Below, piece by piece: positions 28,815-36,843 of a stretch of DNA of 64,000 bases. A model generated the notes under the pieces. It saw only the letters and a list, made by a program, of their open reading frames with translations. It ran no database searches and was not told the origin of the DNA. Source of the DNA: Oscillospiraceae bacterium (GTDB lineage: Bacteria > Bacillota > Clostridia > Oscillospirales > Ruminococcaceae); the NCBI GenBank assembly GCA_017438745.1, contig JAFRUS010000011.1:1-64000 (forward strand), given 5' to 3'. The position numbers and the translations under genes were made by a program. Each line of letters opens with the position of its first letter. Within the stretch, counting starts at the first letter, position 1.

Positions 28815-29514
28815 AGTACTTTACCCTGAACAGTGCAATCTTTTCGGCGATTCAGGAAACATACGCTATCTTAAAAAGTGCCTTCCTGATGCAGAGTTCA
28901 TTAATACTTCCCTTAATGATACACCGTTTTTTGTTACCGGTGATCCGGATATGATCTACATGGGAGCATGTACGGAAAGCAATCAGGAAAAGATAATTAC
29001 TCGCCTTATGCCATATAAGGATAAGCTTAAGGAAGCAATAGATAACGGCAAGGTAATGCTTTTTACCGGTAATGCACCTGAGGTCTTCTATAAATACATC
29101 GAAAAAGATGATAAAAGCAAGGTTGAATGCCTCGGAATATTTGATCTTTACGCAAAACAGCGTATATACGAAAGATTCAATACCCTTGTGCTCGGAAGCT
29201 TCGACGGCAAGGAAGTAGTCGGATTCAAGACACAGTTCACACAGGTCTACGGCGATAATTCAGAAAACTACTTCGTAAAAGTCGAACGTGGTGCAGGCAT
29301 CAACAAGGAGTCAAAGCTTGAAGGCGTACACGTAAATAATTTCTTTGCTACCAGCATGGTAGGTCCCCTTCTGGTAATGAATCCTTACTTTACTGAATAC
29401 TTAATGGGCAAACTCGGAGTAACAGATCCGGAATGCGCTTTCCGAGAACAGTCAGTAAAAGCCTACAAAGACAGAATAACCGACTTCAGAACATGCAGAT
29501 GTGTTACTGAATAA
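28804..29514 (+). CDS. gatD: GatD-like glutamine amidotransferase subunit lacking the catalytic Cys and His
   Basis: 236 residues, aligned end to end with GatD, which releases ammonia from glutamine for MurT. In the S. aureus protein the nucleophile is Cys94 in TICGGYQ and the base is His189 in GTYLHGP. Here the matching segments read MLFTGNAPEV (Thr88) and FATSMVGPLL (Val186). The fold-defining parts (NLFGDSGNIRYL, GIFDLY, VVGFKTQ, EGVHVNNFF) remain. The gene overlaps murT and is intact, so this is not decay by frameshift. It may have lost glutaminase activity or work differently. Confidence 0.85.
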   Translation: MQIEVLYPEQCNLFGDSGNIRYLKKCLPDAEFINTSLNDTPFFVTGDPDMIYMGACTESNQEKIITRLMPYKDKLKEAIDNGKVMLFTGNAPEVFYKYIEKDDKSKVECLGIFDLYAKQRIYERFNTLVLGSFDGKEVVGFKTQFTQVYGDNSENYFVKVERGAGINKESKLEGVHVNNFFATSMVGPLLVMNPYFTEYLMGKLGVTDPECAFREQSVKAYKDRITDFRTCRCVTE

Positions 29515-29521
29515 TATAATC

Positions 29522-29578
29522 ATAAAAATACGGACAGTTGATTGCAGCTTAGAGCTCTTTCCTGCCCGTTATTTTTAT
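29522..29578. terminator. Bidirectional terminator between gatD and the acidic orphan
   Basis: ATAAAAATACGGACAG pairs, with one bulge and one mismatch, with CTGCCCGTTATTTTTAT. The loop itself holds a small stem. Both converging genes end within 10 bases of it. Confidence 0.75.
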
Positions 29579-29584
29579 ACACAA

Positions 29585-30289
29585 TTATGAAGCAGTGCCT
29601 GACTTGTTCATGTTCCTTGAAAGATAAATGTATCCTGCAAGTTTTTCAGGTGTGCATTCATTGATTATGCTCATTGAAGATGTTGCAAGTACTTCAAGAT
29701 ATGTTTCGAAACTGCAGTAATAGTCTTCAGACGGATCATCCGGATATTCTTCGTCTTCTTCATAATAATCATTCTCGCTGCAGTATTCACGGAACATAAG
29801 AGCACTTTCATACAGCTCATCTTCATCAAAGTCGTAATTGTATTCAGAATCGTAGCCGTAAGGCTCGTCTTCGTAATCCTCATCTTCCACGTAGCTTATC
29901 TTTCCGTCCCTGAATTCTACGCAGGTGATGAAAATACTGTAGAATGTTCTTACAAGACCAAGTTCCTCATAAAGAGCCTTGAAAATATCTTTAACGTCCT
30001 TTTCATTAAAAAGGTAACGCATAATGCTGTATGCGTATTCGGATGAACTGAAAGCTTCGGCTATATCTTCATCATCATCGAAACAGATGTTAATGAATTC
30101 ATGATAAATGCTGATTATAGCAAATGCTCTGGAAAATACAGTTTTAACTTCTTCGTCGTTACTGTATACGTTGAGTCCGCGGTAGTCCATGAGTCCCCAC
30201 ATGAGTCTGTACCAGTACATGTCGTGCCCGTTTTCCCAGAGAGCAGCAATGTCGAATATATCCTTAACGTCATCCCAGTTCAGTTTCAT
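29585..30289 (-). CDS. Acidic, Tyr-rich protein of unknown function
   Basis: 234 residues, not recognised. No signal peptide or membrane helix. The first 120 residues look helical (WDDVKDIFDIAALWENG, MYWYRLMWGLMDYRGL). Residues about 135-200 form a strongly acidic stretch with many Asp, Glu and Tyr (EDEDYEDEPYGYDSEYNYDF). The C-terminal 30 residues are again helix-like. It stands alone between a terminator and its own upstream AT-rich region. Codon use is like the neighbours, so it is probably a real cytoplasmic protein. Confidence 0.6.
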   Translation of the reverse strand: MKLNWDDVKDIFDIAALWENGHDMYWYRLMWGLMDYRGLNVYSNDEEVKTVFSRAFAIISIYHEFINICFDDDEDIAEAFSSSEYAYSIMRYLFNEKDVKDIFKALYEELGLVRTFYSIFITCVEFRDGKISYVEDEDYEDEPYGYDSEYNYDFDEDELYESALMFREYCSENDYYEEDEEYPDDPSEDYYCSFETYLEVLATSSMSIINECTPEKLAGYIYLSRNMNKSGTAS

Positions 30290-30630
30290 AACATCTTCCC
30301 CCTTTAATCGTAATATATCATAATATCATAAACAATTTTCGCTATATTATAAAAATATAGTATAACCCCTATGTCTATTATAGCACAATGACGGTTTTAA
30401 TGCAATAGATATTTATAAATTTGTTTAGATTATATAGGTGAAAATACTGGTTATGAAATATTCGTAATGAAGTATAATCACCACTTTCTTTAATGAAGTA
30501 TTGAAATGCAAAGAAAGAAGTTATATAATATTATAGTGAACGTTAAATTTTGATCAGTTCACTGTAATAAATTTATTTATTACGCCCTGCATATATGCAA
30601 ACCGGCTTATATATACACTAAGGAGAAAAA
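30290..30630. other. AT-rich intergenic region between the acidic orphan and the lipid kinase
   Basis: No gene seen. It contains the lipid kinase promoter (30501-30529), a direct repeat TAATGAAGTAT at 30465 and 30491 (26 bases apart) just upstream of it, and an inverted repeat AGTGAAC/GTTCACT (30535-30563) at the predicted transcription start. Confidence 0.5.
30501..30529 (+). promoter_or_regulatory. Promoter of the lipid kinase gene
   Basis: TTGAAA (30501-30506), 17-base spacer, TATAAT (30524-30529). The transcript would carry a leader of about 95 bases. Confidence 0.7.
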
Positions 30631-31539
30631 ATGAAACACGTATTTTTTATTTACAATCCCCGTTCGGGAAAAAAGACTATCGTTGCAAAAGTAACCTGGA
30701 TAATCGACCAGCTCACAAAGGCAGGCTTTGACGTTACGGTCAGACCGACCCAGAGCCGCGGCGACGCTACTGAAACAGCCGCAAGGATCTGTATGGAAAG
30801 CAACACTCCTGACTACGAGTTCATCCTTTGCTCTGGCGGAGACGGTACACTCAATGAAGTTATAAGCGGCGTAATGAGCTGTGAAAAGAAGCTTCCTGTA
30901 GCTTATATTCCTGCAGGATCGACCAACGATTTTGCACACAGTCTCAATATTCCTGACAAGGCAGATGCTGCTCTGCGTTCTATTCTTGAAGGATCATATT
31001 TCCCGGTAGACATTGGAACCTTTAACGACAAGTACTTTACTTACATTGCAGCATTCGGTGCATTTACTGAAGTTCCGTACGAGACATCACAGCAGCAGAA
31101 GAATATTCTTGGTCATGCGGCTTATCTACTCGAAGCTATGAAGCATATCAAGAATATTCAGTCTTACAATCTTACAGTTACCTATAACGGAGAAACAATA
31201 ACTGATGATTTCGTTCTCGGCATGATCTCAAACACTGCATATGTCGGCGGTCTTCTTTCAATGAATGATTTCTCGCTTGATGACGGTATGTACGAAGTTA
31301 CACTTATCAGAACTCCGAGCAATCCTATTGAACTTCATGAGATCCTTTCTTCCCTGCTTAATATTTCTCAGGATATCGATACTGAACACGTACTCTATTT
31401 CAAGACATCTGACATAGTTATAAAGTGCAACAGCGATACCGAACTTAAGTGGACTATCGACGGTGAATCCGGCGGTGACCAGCGTGAAGTTCACATCCAC
31501 AACAACAGAAAAGCCATTGACTTCATCACTAGCCGATAA
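30631..31539 (+). CDS. Diacylglycerol kinase family lipid kinase (YegS/DgkB type)
   Basis: 302 residues, the normal length for this soluble, membrane-associated family. It transfers phosphate from ATP to a lipid hydroxyl such as diacylglycerol. The N-terminus FFIYNPRSGKK, the nucleotide motif CSGGDGTLNEVISGVM near residue 70, and PAGSTNDFAHSL near residue 93 are characteristic, as is the C-terminal beta domain (LKWTIDGESGGD). Whether it serves lipoteichoic acid turnover or another lipid is not shown. AAGGAG precedes the start. Confidence 0.92.
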   Translation: MKHVFFIYNPRSGKKTIVAKVTWIIDQLTKAGFDVTVRPTQSRGDATETAARICMESNTPDYEFILCSGGDGTLNEVISGVMSCEKKLPVAYIPAGSTNDFAHSLNIPDKADAALRSILEGSYFPVDIGTFNDKYFTYIAAFGAFTEVPYETSQQQKNILGHAAYLLEAMKHIKNIQSYNLTVTYNGETITDDFVLGMISNTAYVGGLLSMNDFSLDDGMYEVTLIRTPSNPIELHEILSSLLNISQDIDTEHVLYFKTSDIVIKCNSDTELKWTIDGESGGDQREVHIHNNRKAIDFITSR

Positions 31540-31629
31540 AATCGTCTATGCTTTCAGTGTTTGGTCAATTTATATGAAATACTCTATGAATATTGTATAG
31601 TGGCACGATGGAAAATCACTTTAAATCTG

Positions 31630-31659
31630 TTGACATATCATATAAATATATGATATACT
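31630..31659 (+). promoter_or_regulatory. Rubrerythrin promoter with a perfect palindrome between -35 and -10
   Basis: TTGACA (31630-31635), 18-base spacer, TATACT (31654-31659). The spacer is filled by a palindrome ATATCATATA-AA-TATATGATAT (31635-31656) with no mismatch. It does not match the PerR, Fur or Rex consensus as I know them. A repressor bound there would block polymerase. Confidence 0.65.
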
Positions 31660-31757
31660 ACAAAGAACACCTGTAAGATATAACGAATAGTAAATTAAAC
31701 TATGATTCGGTATATTTTTCAGGTCAGAAATTATTTTTATTCAGGAGGAAATATAAA

Positions 31758-32345
31758 ATGGCTAAATGGGTTTGTCCGGTTTGCGGATATGTACACGAAG
31801 GAAATGAACCACCGTCAGAATGTCCTGTATGTCATGTACCAGGTTCACAGTTCAATAAAGTTGAAGGTGAACTTACACTTGCTTCAGAACATGAATTCGG
31901 TGTTTATGCTAAAACAGTAAAGAACAACAGCGAAATAAGCGATGAGGATAAGAAGTATATTTTCGAACAGTTAAAGGCTAATTTTGACGGCGAATGTTCT
32001 GAAGTTGGTATGTATCTCTGCATGGCGAGAGTTGCTTACCGTGAAGGATATCCTGAGATCGGTGCTTACTGGGAAAAGGCTGCTTTTGAAGAAGCTGAAC
32101 ACGCTGCAAAGTTTGCTGAACTCCTCGGTTCTGACCTTGAAAGCAAGATGACTGCTTCAACAAAGGAAAACCTCAAGTGGAGAGTTGACTGTGAATTTGG
32201 CGCAACACAGGGCAAGACAGATCTTGCTAAGTGTGCAAAGAAGAACAATCTCGACGCTATCCATGACACAGTTCACGAAATGGCAAGAGATGAAGCAAGA
32301 CACGGCAAGGCTCTCAAGGGCCTTCTTGACAGATATTTCGGCTGA
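31758..32345 (+). CDS. Reverse rubrerythrin (N-terminal rubredoxin domain)
   Basis: 195 residues. Rubredoxin-like iron site at the N-terminus: CPVCGY (about 6-11) and CPVCHVPG (about 23-30). Then a ferritin-like four-helix domain with di-iron ligands in FDGECSEVGMYLCMA, EKAAFEEAEHAAKFAEL and HDTVHEMARDEARHGKAL. The reversed domain order is typical of clostridial peroxide/oxygen-detoxifying rubrerythrins that take electrons from NADH via a reductase. AGGAGG (31743-31748) precedes the ATG. Monocistronic, with an operator-like palindrome in the promoter. Confidence 0.94.
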   Translation: MAKWVCPVCGYVHEGNEPPSECPVCHVPGSQFNKVEGELTLASEHEFGVYAKTVKNNSEISDEDKKYIFEQLKANFDGECSEVGMYLCMARVAYREGYPEIGAYWEKAAFEEAEHAAKFAELLGSDLESKMTASTKENLKWRVDCEFGATQGKTDLAKCAKKNNLDAIHDTVHEMARDEARHGKALKGLLDRYFG

Positions 32346-32374
32346 TAAAAAACTAGAAATATTATATTAAAAAT

Positions 32375-32414
32375 AAACAGCTTCGCACAAAATCAAAAGT
32401 GCGAAGCTGTTTTT
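32375..32414. terminator. Terminator between rubrerythrin and hpt
   Basis: AAACAGCTTCGCAC and GTGCGAAGCTGTTT form a perfect 14-bp stem with a 10-base loop, followed by T5 on the plus strand. The A-run also gives T on the minus strand. Confidence 0.85.
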
Positions 32415-32471
32415 GTATGTTCGTATATCTTTTTGGGTTATTACAAATTAACCTGAAACTTTCAGAATGAT

Positions 32472-32975
32472 TTAACTGATTATGTATCCGACGTAAGGAA
32501 GTTCACGGTATTTGCTGTTGTAGTCCATGCCGTATCCGACTACGAAATAATCGTCTATCTCGAAACCGGCGTAATCGGCTTCAACATCTTCTATGCGGCG
32601 TTTTTTCTTGTCGAGGAATGTACAGACCTTAATTGACTTAGGTCCCTGTTTGCTGTATATTTCAATAATTGATTTAAGAGTGATGCCGGAATCAACTATA
32701 TCTTCGATCAGAAGAACGTCCTTCCCTGCTACGTTAATGTCGCCGCCGTATGAAAGTTCGATTTTTCCGCTTTCATTGGCGCAGGCCTTGATGCAGTTGA
32801 GCTGACATGACATACGGAATTCTCTGAGCAGGTCTGCTGCAAAGAACATGGAACCGTTGAGCACACATAAAACCATAAGCTCGTCTGTACCTGAATAGTC
32901 GCGCGAGATCTGTGAAGCAAGTTCCTTAACTCTTCTGGAGATCTGATCTTTTGTAAAAAGGCATTTTATCCTCAT
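32472..32975 (-). CDS. hpt: Hypoxanthine phosphoribosyltransferase
   Basis: 167 residues, slightly short for the family (about 175). Purine salvage: joins hypoxanthine or guanine to PRPP. The PRPP loop is VLLIEDIVDSGITLKSI, the N-terminal segment LMVLCVLNGSMFFAADLLRE, and the C-terminal IDDYFVVGYGMDYNSKYRELPYVG. Single gene. Confidence 0.93.
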   Translation of the reverse strand: MRIKCLFTKDQISRRVKELASQISRDYSGTDELMVLCVLNGSMFFAADLLREFRMSCQLNCIKACANESGKIELSYGGDINVAGKDVLLIEDIVDSGITLKSIIEIYSKQGPKSIKVCTFLDKKKRRIEDVEADYAGFEIDDYFVVGYGMDYNSKYRELPYVGYIIS

Positions 32976-33054
32976 AATAACGTCTTTCCTTTATAATATA
33001 TTTAAACTTTCGAAAACAGCGTTTTCTTAATGACCAATGGTAAATCGGTGCTTT

Positions 33055-33933
33055 TTAGATCCATTCAAGCATGGTGAGCATATATGTGAGAAGCTGATCA
33101 TATGCTTCTGTTGCCAGATGTATACCGTCGCCGCTTGAATACTCCGGAATAAGATAATTATCCGAACCCTTAAGATATCTTGCTGCATTTACATAATATA
33201 CTTTATCGTCCTGAAGCTCATAAACGAGTTTTCTGAGAGCTTCGTTGTACTGATCGATATTTTCATTCTTTGTAAAAGTTGTCTGACGTGATACCGGTGT
33301 GATCGCAGTCACGATAACTGTAGATTCAGGCGTTGCGTTTCTTATCTCGCTTATAAAATTCCTGAAATCACTGGTGTACTGTTCTGCAGTACGGATATTG
33401 ATGTCGTTCATGCCAAGCGAAACAAAAATGTATTTCGGTTTTCTGCGGTCAAGAATATCAGTGATCTTCAGATTATAACCCTGAAAAGTAAAATCTGTTT
33501 CAAGAACGTTTCTGACACCGATAGATCCGACAGCAAGAACATTGTCTTCCTTTAATTTTCCGTAAACACTGTAGCCTTTACTGATGGAGTCGCCGATTAT
33601 CACAACGTCGTTAATATATTTTTCATTGATGAGCGAAATATCATCTGCCGGAAGAACAGCATTTTCAAGAGTAAGCTCTTCGACAGGCTTGAATTCGAGT
33701 TTCGAACGTATTTCAGAGTAACTGAGGTCTTCTGCTTCAGTTTCTGCCGGTTCAGCTTTTGAGTCTTCTGACTGTGAAGTTTCAGTATGTGCACGTGGTT
33801 TATCCTTATCACGGAGAACTCTGGCTGTGCATTTTACCATATTGACCATAATGACTATCAGTAAAATAAGAAGAGCAAGAGCGGTTATCTGCCTTCTTTT
33901 ATACTTGTCGATCTTTATATTCTTAATATTCAC
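33055..33933 (-). CDS. Membrane-anchored SGNH/GDSL hydrolase
   Basis: 292 residues. A basic N-terminus with a single membrane helix at about 13-33 (ITALALLILLIVIMVNMV), a Ser/Glu-rich spacer, then an extracellular SGNH hydrolase. The nucleophile Ser is in VVIGDSISKGYSVYG, block III Asn in VSLGMNDIN, and the terminal Asp/His pair in SGDGIHLATEAYD. It probably removes acyl or acetyl groups from a cell-surface polymer. It is 71 bases downstream of uppP on the same strand, which hints at an envelope role. Confidence 0.87.
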   Translation of the reverse strand: MNIKNIKIDKYKRRQITALALLILLIVIMVNMVKCTARVLRDKDKPRAHTETSQSEDSKAEPAETEAEDLSYSEIRSKLEFKPVEELTLENAVLPADDISLINEKYINDVVIIGDSISKGYSVYGKLKEDNVLAVGSIGVRNVLETDFTFQGYNLKITDILDRRKPKYIFVSLGMNDINIRTAEQYTSDFRNFISEIRNATPESTVIVTAITPVSRQTTFTKNENIDQYNEALRKLVYELQDDKVYYVNAARYLKGSDNYLIPEYSSGDGIHLATEAYDQLLTYMLTMLEWI

Positions 33934-34004
33934 AGTCTGATCCTCCTTTCAGATAAGCCTTGATTAATATTGCAAAACTAACTCGCAAACTAAGTTTGCT
34001 GTTA

Positions 34005-34835
34005 TTACTTATGTGTAAAAGCGAAATAAAGAAGTACGATAATACCAAGAACTATTCTGTACCAGCCGAAAACCTTGAAGTCATGCTTTTTGATATATCC
34101 CATAAGGAATTTGATTACAATAACTGATACTACAAAAGCTACGATCATTGCTGTAATGAGAAGCACTGCCTGTGAAGCAGAAAAAGCAAGACCGAATTTA
34201 GCGATTTTAAGAAGACTTGCGCCGAACATTACCGGAATTGCAAGGAAAAATGTGAATTCAGCAATTACAGGTCTGGAAATGCCGATTGCAAGACCACCCA
34301 TGATTGTGGAACCTGAACGTGATGTTCCAGGGAATATGGCAGCAAGGAGCTGGAAAACTCCGATAAGAACTGCGTCTTTGAATGTGATCTCAGACAGGCT
34401 GTTTACACGCGGCTTCTTGTCCTTGTTTTTCTTCTCAACAAATATGAATGCAATACCTACTACTATAAGAGCGATTGCAACGGATACCATGTTGTAGAAG
34501 TACTTTTCAAAAACTTCGTCCCAGAGAAGACCAACAGCGGCAGCAGGAATACATGCTGCAAGGATCTTGAACCAGAGAACGAAAATGTCTTTTTTTACAA
34601 CTGGCTTTTCCTTGAATGAAAACGGAAATATTTCTTTCCAGTAAAGAACAACTACAGCCATAATGGCACCGAGCTGTATTACAACATCAAACATGCTTTT
34701 GAATTCTTCTGATTCATTGAGTTTTATAAACTCATCAAGAAGAATAAGATGACCGGTACTGCTTACCGGAAGCCACTCAGTAATTCCTTCAACTATACCG
34801 AAAAAAACGGCTTTGAGGATCTCGATAAATGACAT
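34005..34835 (-). CDS. uppP: Undecaprenyl-diphosphatase
   Basis: 276 residues, about eight membrane helices. Recycles the lipid carrier for wall synthesis by removing one phosphate. Motifs are GIVEGITEWLPVSSTGHLIL near the N-terminus and LLAAIFPGTSRSGSTIMGGL near residue 160, with the catalytic Glu, Ser and Arg. It has its own promoter. Confidence 0.96.
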   Translation of the reverse strand: MSFIEILKAVFFGIVEGITEWLPVSSTGHLILLDEFIKLNESEEFKSMFDVVIQLGAIMAVVVLYWKEIFPFSFKEKPVVKKDIFVLWFKILAACIPAAAVGLLWDEVFEKYFYNMVSVAIALIVVGIAFIFVEKKNKDKKPRVNSLSEITFKDAVLIGVFQLLAAIFPGTSRSGSTIMGGLAIGISRPVIAEFTFFLAIPVMFGASLLKIAKFGLAFSASQAVLLITAMIVAFVVSVIVIKFLMGYIKKHDFKVFGWYRIVLGIIVLLYFAFTHK

Positions 34836-34945
34836 TTGCTAACCTCTTTCCTAAGGAATTCCTGACGAAAAGGTACTGTAAAGTTGCAGACCTTGATAGT
34901 GCTAAACTCAGTATTCCCGTAATCTTATTTTATAGTCTAAGTTAT

Positions 34946-34974
34946 ATGATAACATATATGAAGTGATTTGTCAC
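34946..34974 (-). promoter_or_regulatory. Promoter of uppP
   Basis: On the minus strand GTGACA (34969-34974), 17-base spacer, TATCAT (34946-34951). It gives a leader of about 105 bases. Confidence 0.55.
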
Positions 34975-34999
34975 TAACTTTTTTTAAAAATTTATTCAG

Positions 35000-35028
35000 T
35001 TGACAAAATAAGGGTGAAGTGTTATAAT
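35000..35028 (+). promoter_or_regulatory. Consensus promoter of the ABC exporter operon
   Basis: TTGACA (35000-35005), 17-base spacer, TATAAT (35023-35028): a perfect sigma-A promoter 76 bases before the first ABC gene. Confidence 0.85.
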
Positions 35029-35103
35029 TAAATATGTGTGTGACCAGATTCTAATATGGTTATCGGGCAATAGTATTTACTTACAGAAAGGGTCTATTAT
35101 TTA

Positions 35104-36843
35104 ATGATCAAAACCTTAATGCGGTGTGTCAGAGAATATAAAAAAGCTACTTTGCTGACACCATTTTTTGTATCTCTTGAGGTTATAGTCGAATGCTTCC
35201 TTCCTCTTGAGATCTCAGAACTTATTAACAGAATACAGGAAGGCTGCGGTATAGGGACTATTGTGAAATATGGACTGGTGCTTGTGTTACTTGCCTTTGT
35301 TTCACTTGCGTTCGGGGTTTTGGCCGGAAATTACTGTGCGGAGGCTGGCTGTGGATTTGCCAAGAATCTCAGACACGACCTGTACTATAAGATCCAGGAT
35401 TTTTCTTTCAATAACGTTGACAGGTTTTCAAGCTCAAGTCTTGTTACCCGTATGACAACGGATGTAAATAATCTTCAGATGGCGTATATGATGGTAATAA
35501 GAATTGCAGTACGCTGCCCGTTAATGCTTATTGTTGCCTTTGTAATGTCAGTAAAACTCGGAGGTAAACTTGCCCTCATCTTTGCAGTTGTTATTCCTCT
35601 TCTCGGTTTTGCTCTCTTTAAGATCATCAGCGTTGTACGTCCGATTTTCGTAAGCGTATTTAAAAAGTATGATAAGCTCAACGAATCAGTTCAGGAAAAC
35701 ATCAAGGGCATGCGAGTTGTTAAATCATTTGTGCGTGAAGACTACGAAATGAAAAAATTCAATACTGCTGCCAAGGAAGTCTGCGATGACTTTACAAAAG
35801 CGGAAAAGCTTATTGCTCTCAATACTCCGTTCATGCAGCTTTCTATTTATATAATAATGACATTCATTACCTTCTTCAGCGCCAAAATCATTGTATCCAC
35901 CAATGGTACTGAACTCGGTGTCGGCACTCTCGGCGGTATGTTCACATATTCCATTCAGATACTTATCAGCCTTATGATGGTATCAATGATATTCGTAATG
36001 GTTACTCTTTCTATTGAAGCAGCTAACCGTGTTGCTGAAGTACTTAACGAGGAAAGTGATATCACTAATCCTTCCTCCCCTCTTATGAATGTTCCTAACG
36101 GTCAGGTTGAATTCGATAATGTATCTTTCCGTTATGAAAAAAGCTCAGGTTATGCTCTTGAAAATATCAATATAAAGATTAATACTGGACAGACAGTCGG
36201 CATTATCGGCGGTACGGGCTCATCCAAGACAACACTTGTAAATCTTGTATCCAGACTTTACGATGTAACAAAGGGCCGGGTTCTTGTCGGTGGTCATGAT
36301 GTAAGAGACTATGACCTTGAAACACTCAGAAATGCAGTATCAGTAGTACTCCAGAAAAATGTCCTTTTCTCCGGTACTATAAAAAATAATCTCCGCTGGG
36401 GCAATCCGGATGCGACTGACGCAGAAATAGTTGCTGCGTGTCAGCTTGCAATGGCCGATGAATTCATTGAAAAGTTCCCTGACAGATATGATACATATAT
36501 TGAACAGGGTGGTACAAATGTATCGGGCGGTCAGAAACAGAGATTATGTATAGCTCGTGCTATTCTGAAGCGTCCGAAAGTTCTTATTCTTGATGACTCC
36601 ACAAGTGCTGTGGATACAAGAACAGATGCACTTCTTAAGCGTGCTTTCAGAACAGCTATTCCAAACACAACAAAAATTATTATCGCGCAGAGAATTTCCT
36701 CTGTTCAGGACTGTGACTTTATAATAGTAATGGACAACGGTCGCATTGAGTCCTTCGGTAACCACGAACAGCTTCTCGAAAAGAGTGTTATCTATCGTGA
36801 AGTTTATGAATCACAGGTTAAAGGAGGCAGCATAAATGGATAA
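35104..36843 (+). CDS. Heterodimeric ABC exporter, subunit with degenerate ATPase site
   Basis: 579 residues: a six-helix exporter membrane domain (about 1-310) and an ATPase domain. Walker A reads GGTGSSKTT, the signature VSGGQKQR, and Walker B VLILDDSTSAVD. The usual catalytic Glu after Walker B is Asp here, so this subunit likely contributes the non-hydrolysing site, as in BmrC/TM287-type heterodimers. It overlaps the next gene by 8 bases, supporting a paired complex. Substrate unknown. Confidence 0.92.
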   Translation: MIKTLMRCVREYKKATLLTPFFVSLEVIVECFLPLEISELINRIQEGCGIGTIVKYGLVLVLLAFVSLAFGVLAGNYCAEAGCGFAKNLRHDLYYKIQDFSFNNVDRFSSSSLVTRMTTDVNNLQMAYMMVIRIAVRCPLMLIVAFVMSVKLGGKLALIFAVVIPLLGFALFKIISVVRPIFVSVFKKYDKLNESVQENIKGMRVVKSFVREDYEMKKFNTAAKEVCDDFTKAEKLIALNTPFMQLSIYIIMTFITFFSAKIIVSTNGTELGVGTLGGMFTYSIQILISLMMVSMIFVMVTLSIEAANRVAEVLNEESDITNPSSPLMNVPNGQVEFDNVSFRYEKSSGYALENINIKINTGQTVGIIGGTGSSKTTLVNLVSRLYDVTKGRVLVGGHDVRDYDLETLRNAVSVVLQKNVLFSGTIKNNLRWGNPDATDAEIVAACQLAMADEFIEKFPDRYDTYIEQGGTNVSGGQKQRLCIARAILKRPKVLILDDSTSAVDTRTDALLKRAFRTAIPNTTKIIIAQRISSVQDCDFIIVMDNGRIESFGNHEQLLEKSVIYREVYESQVKGGSING

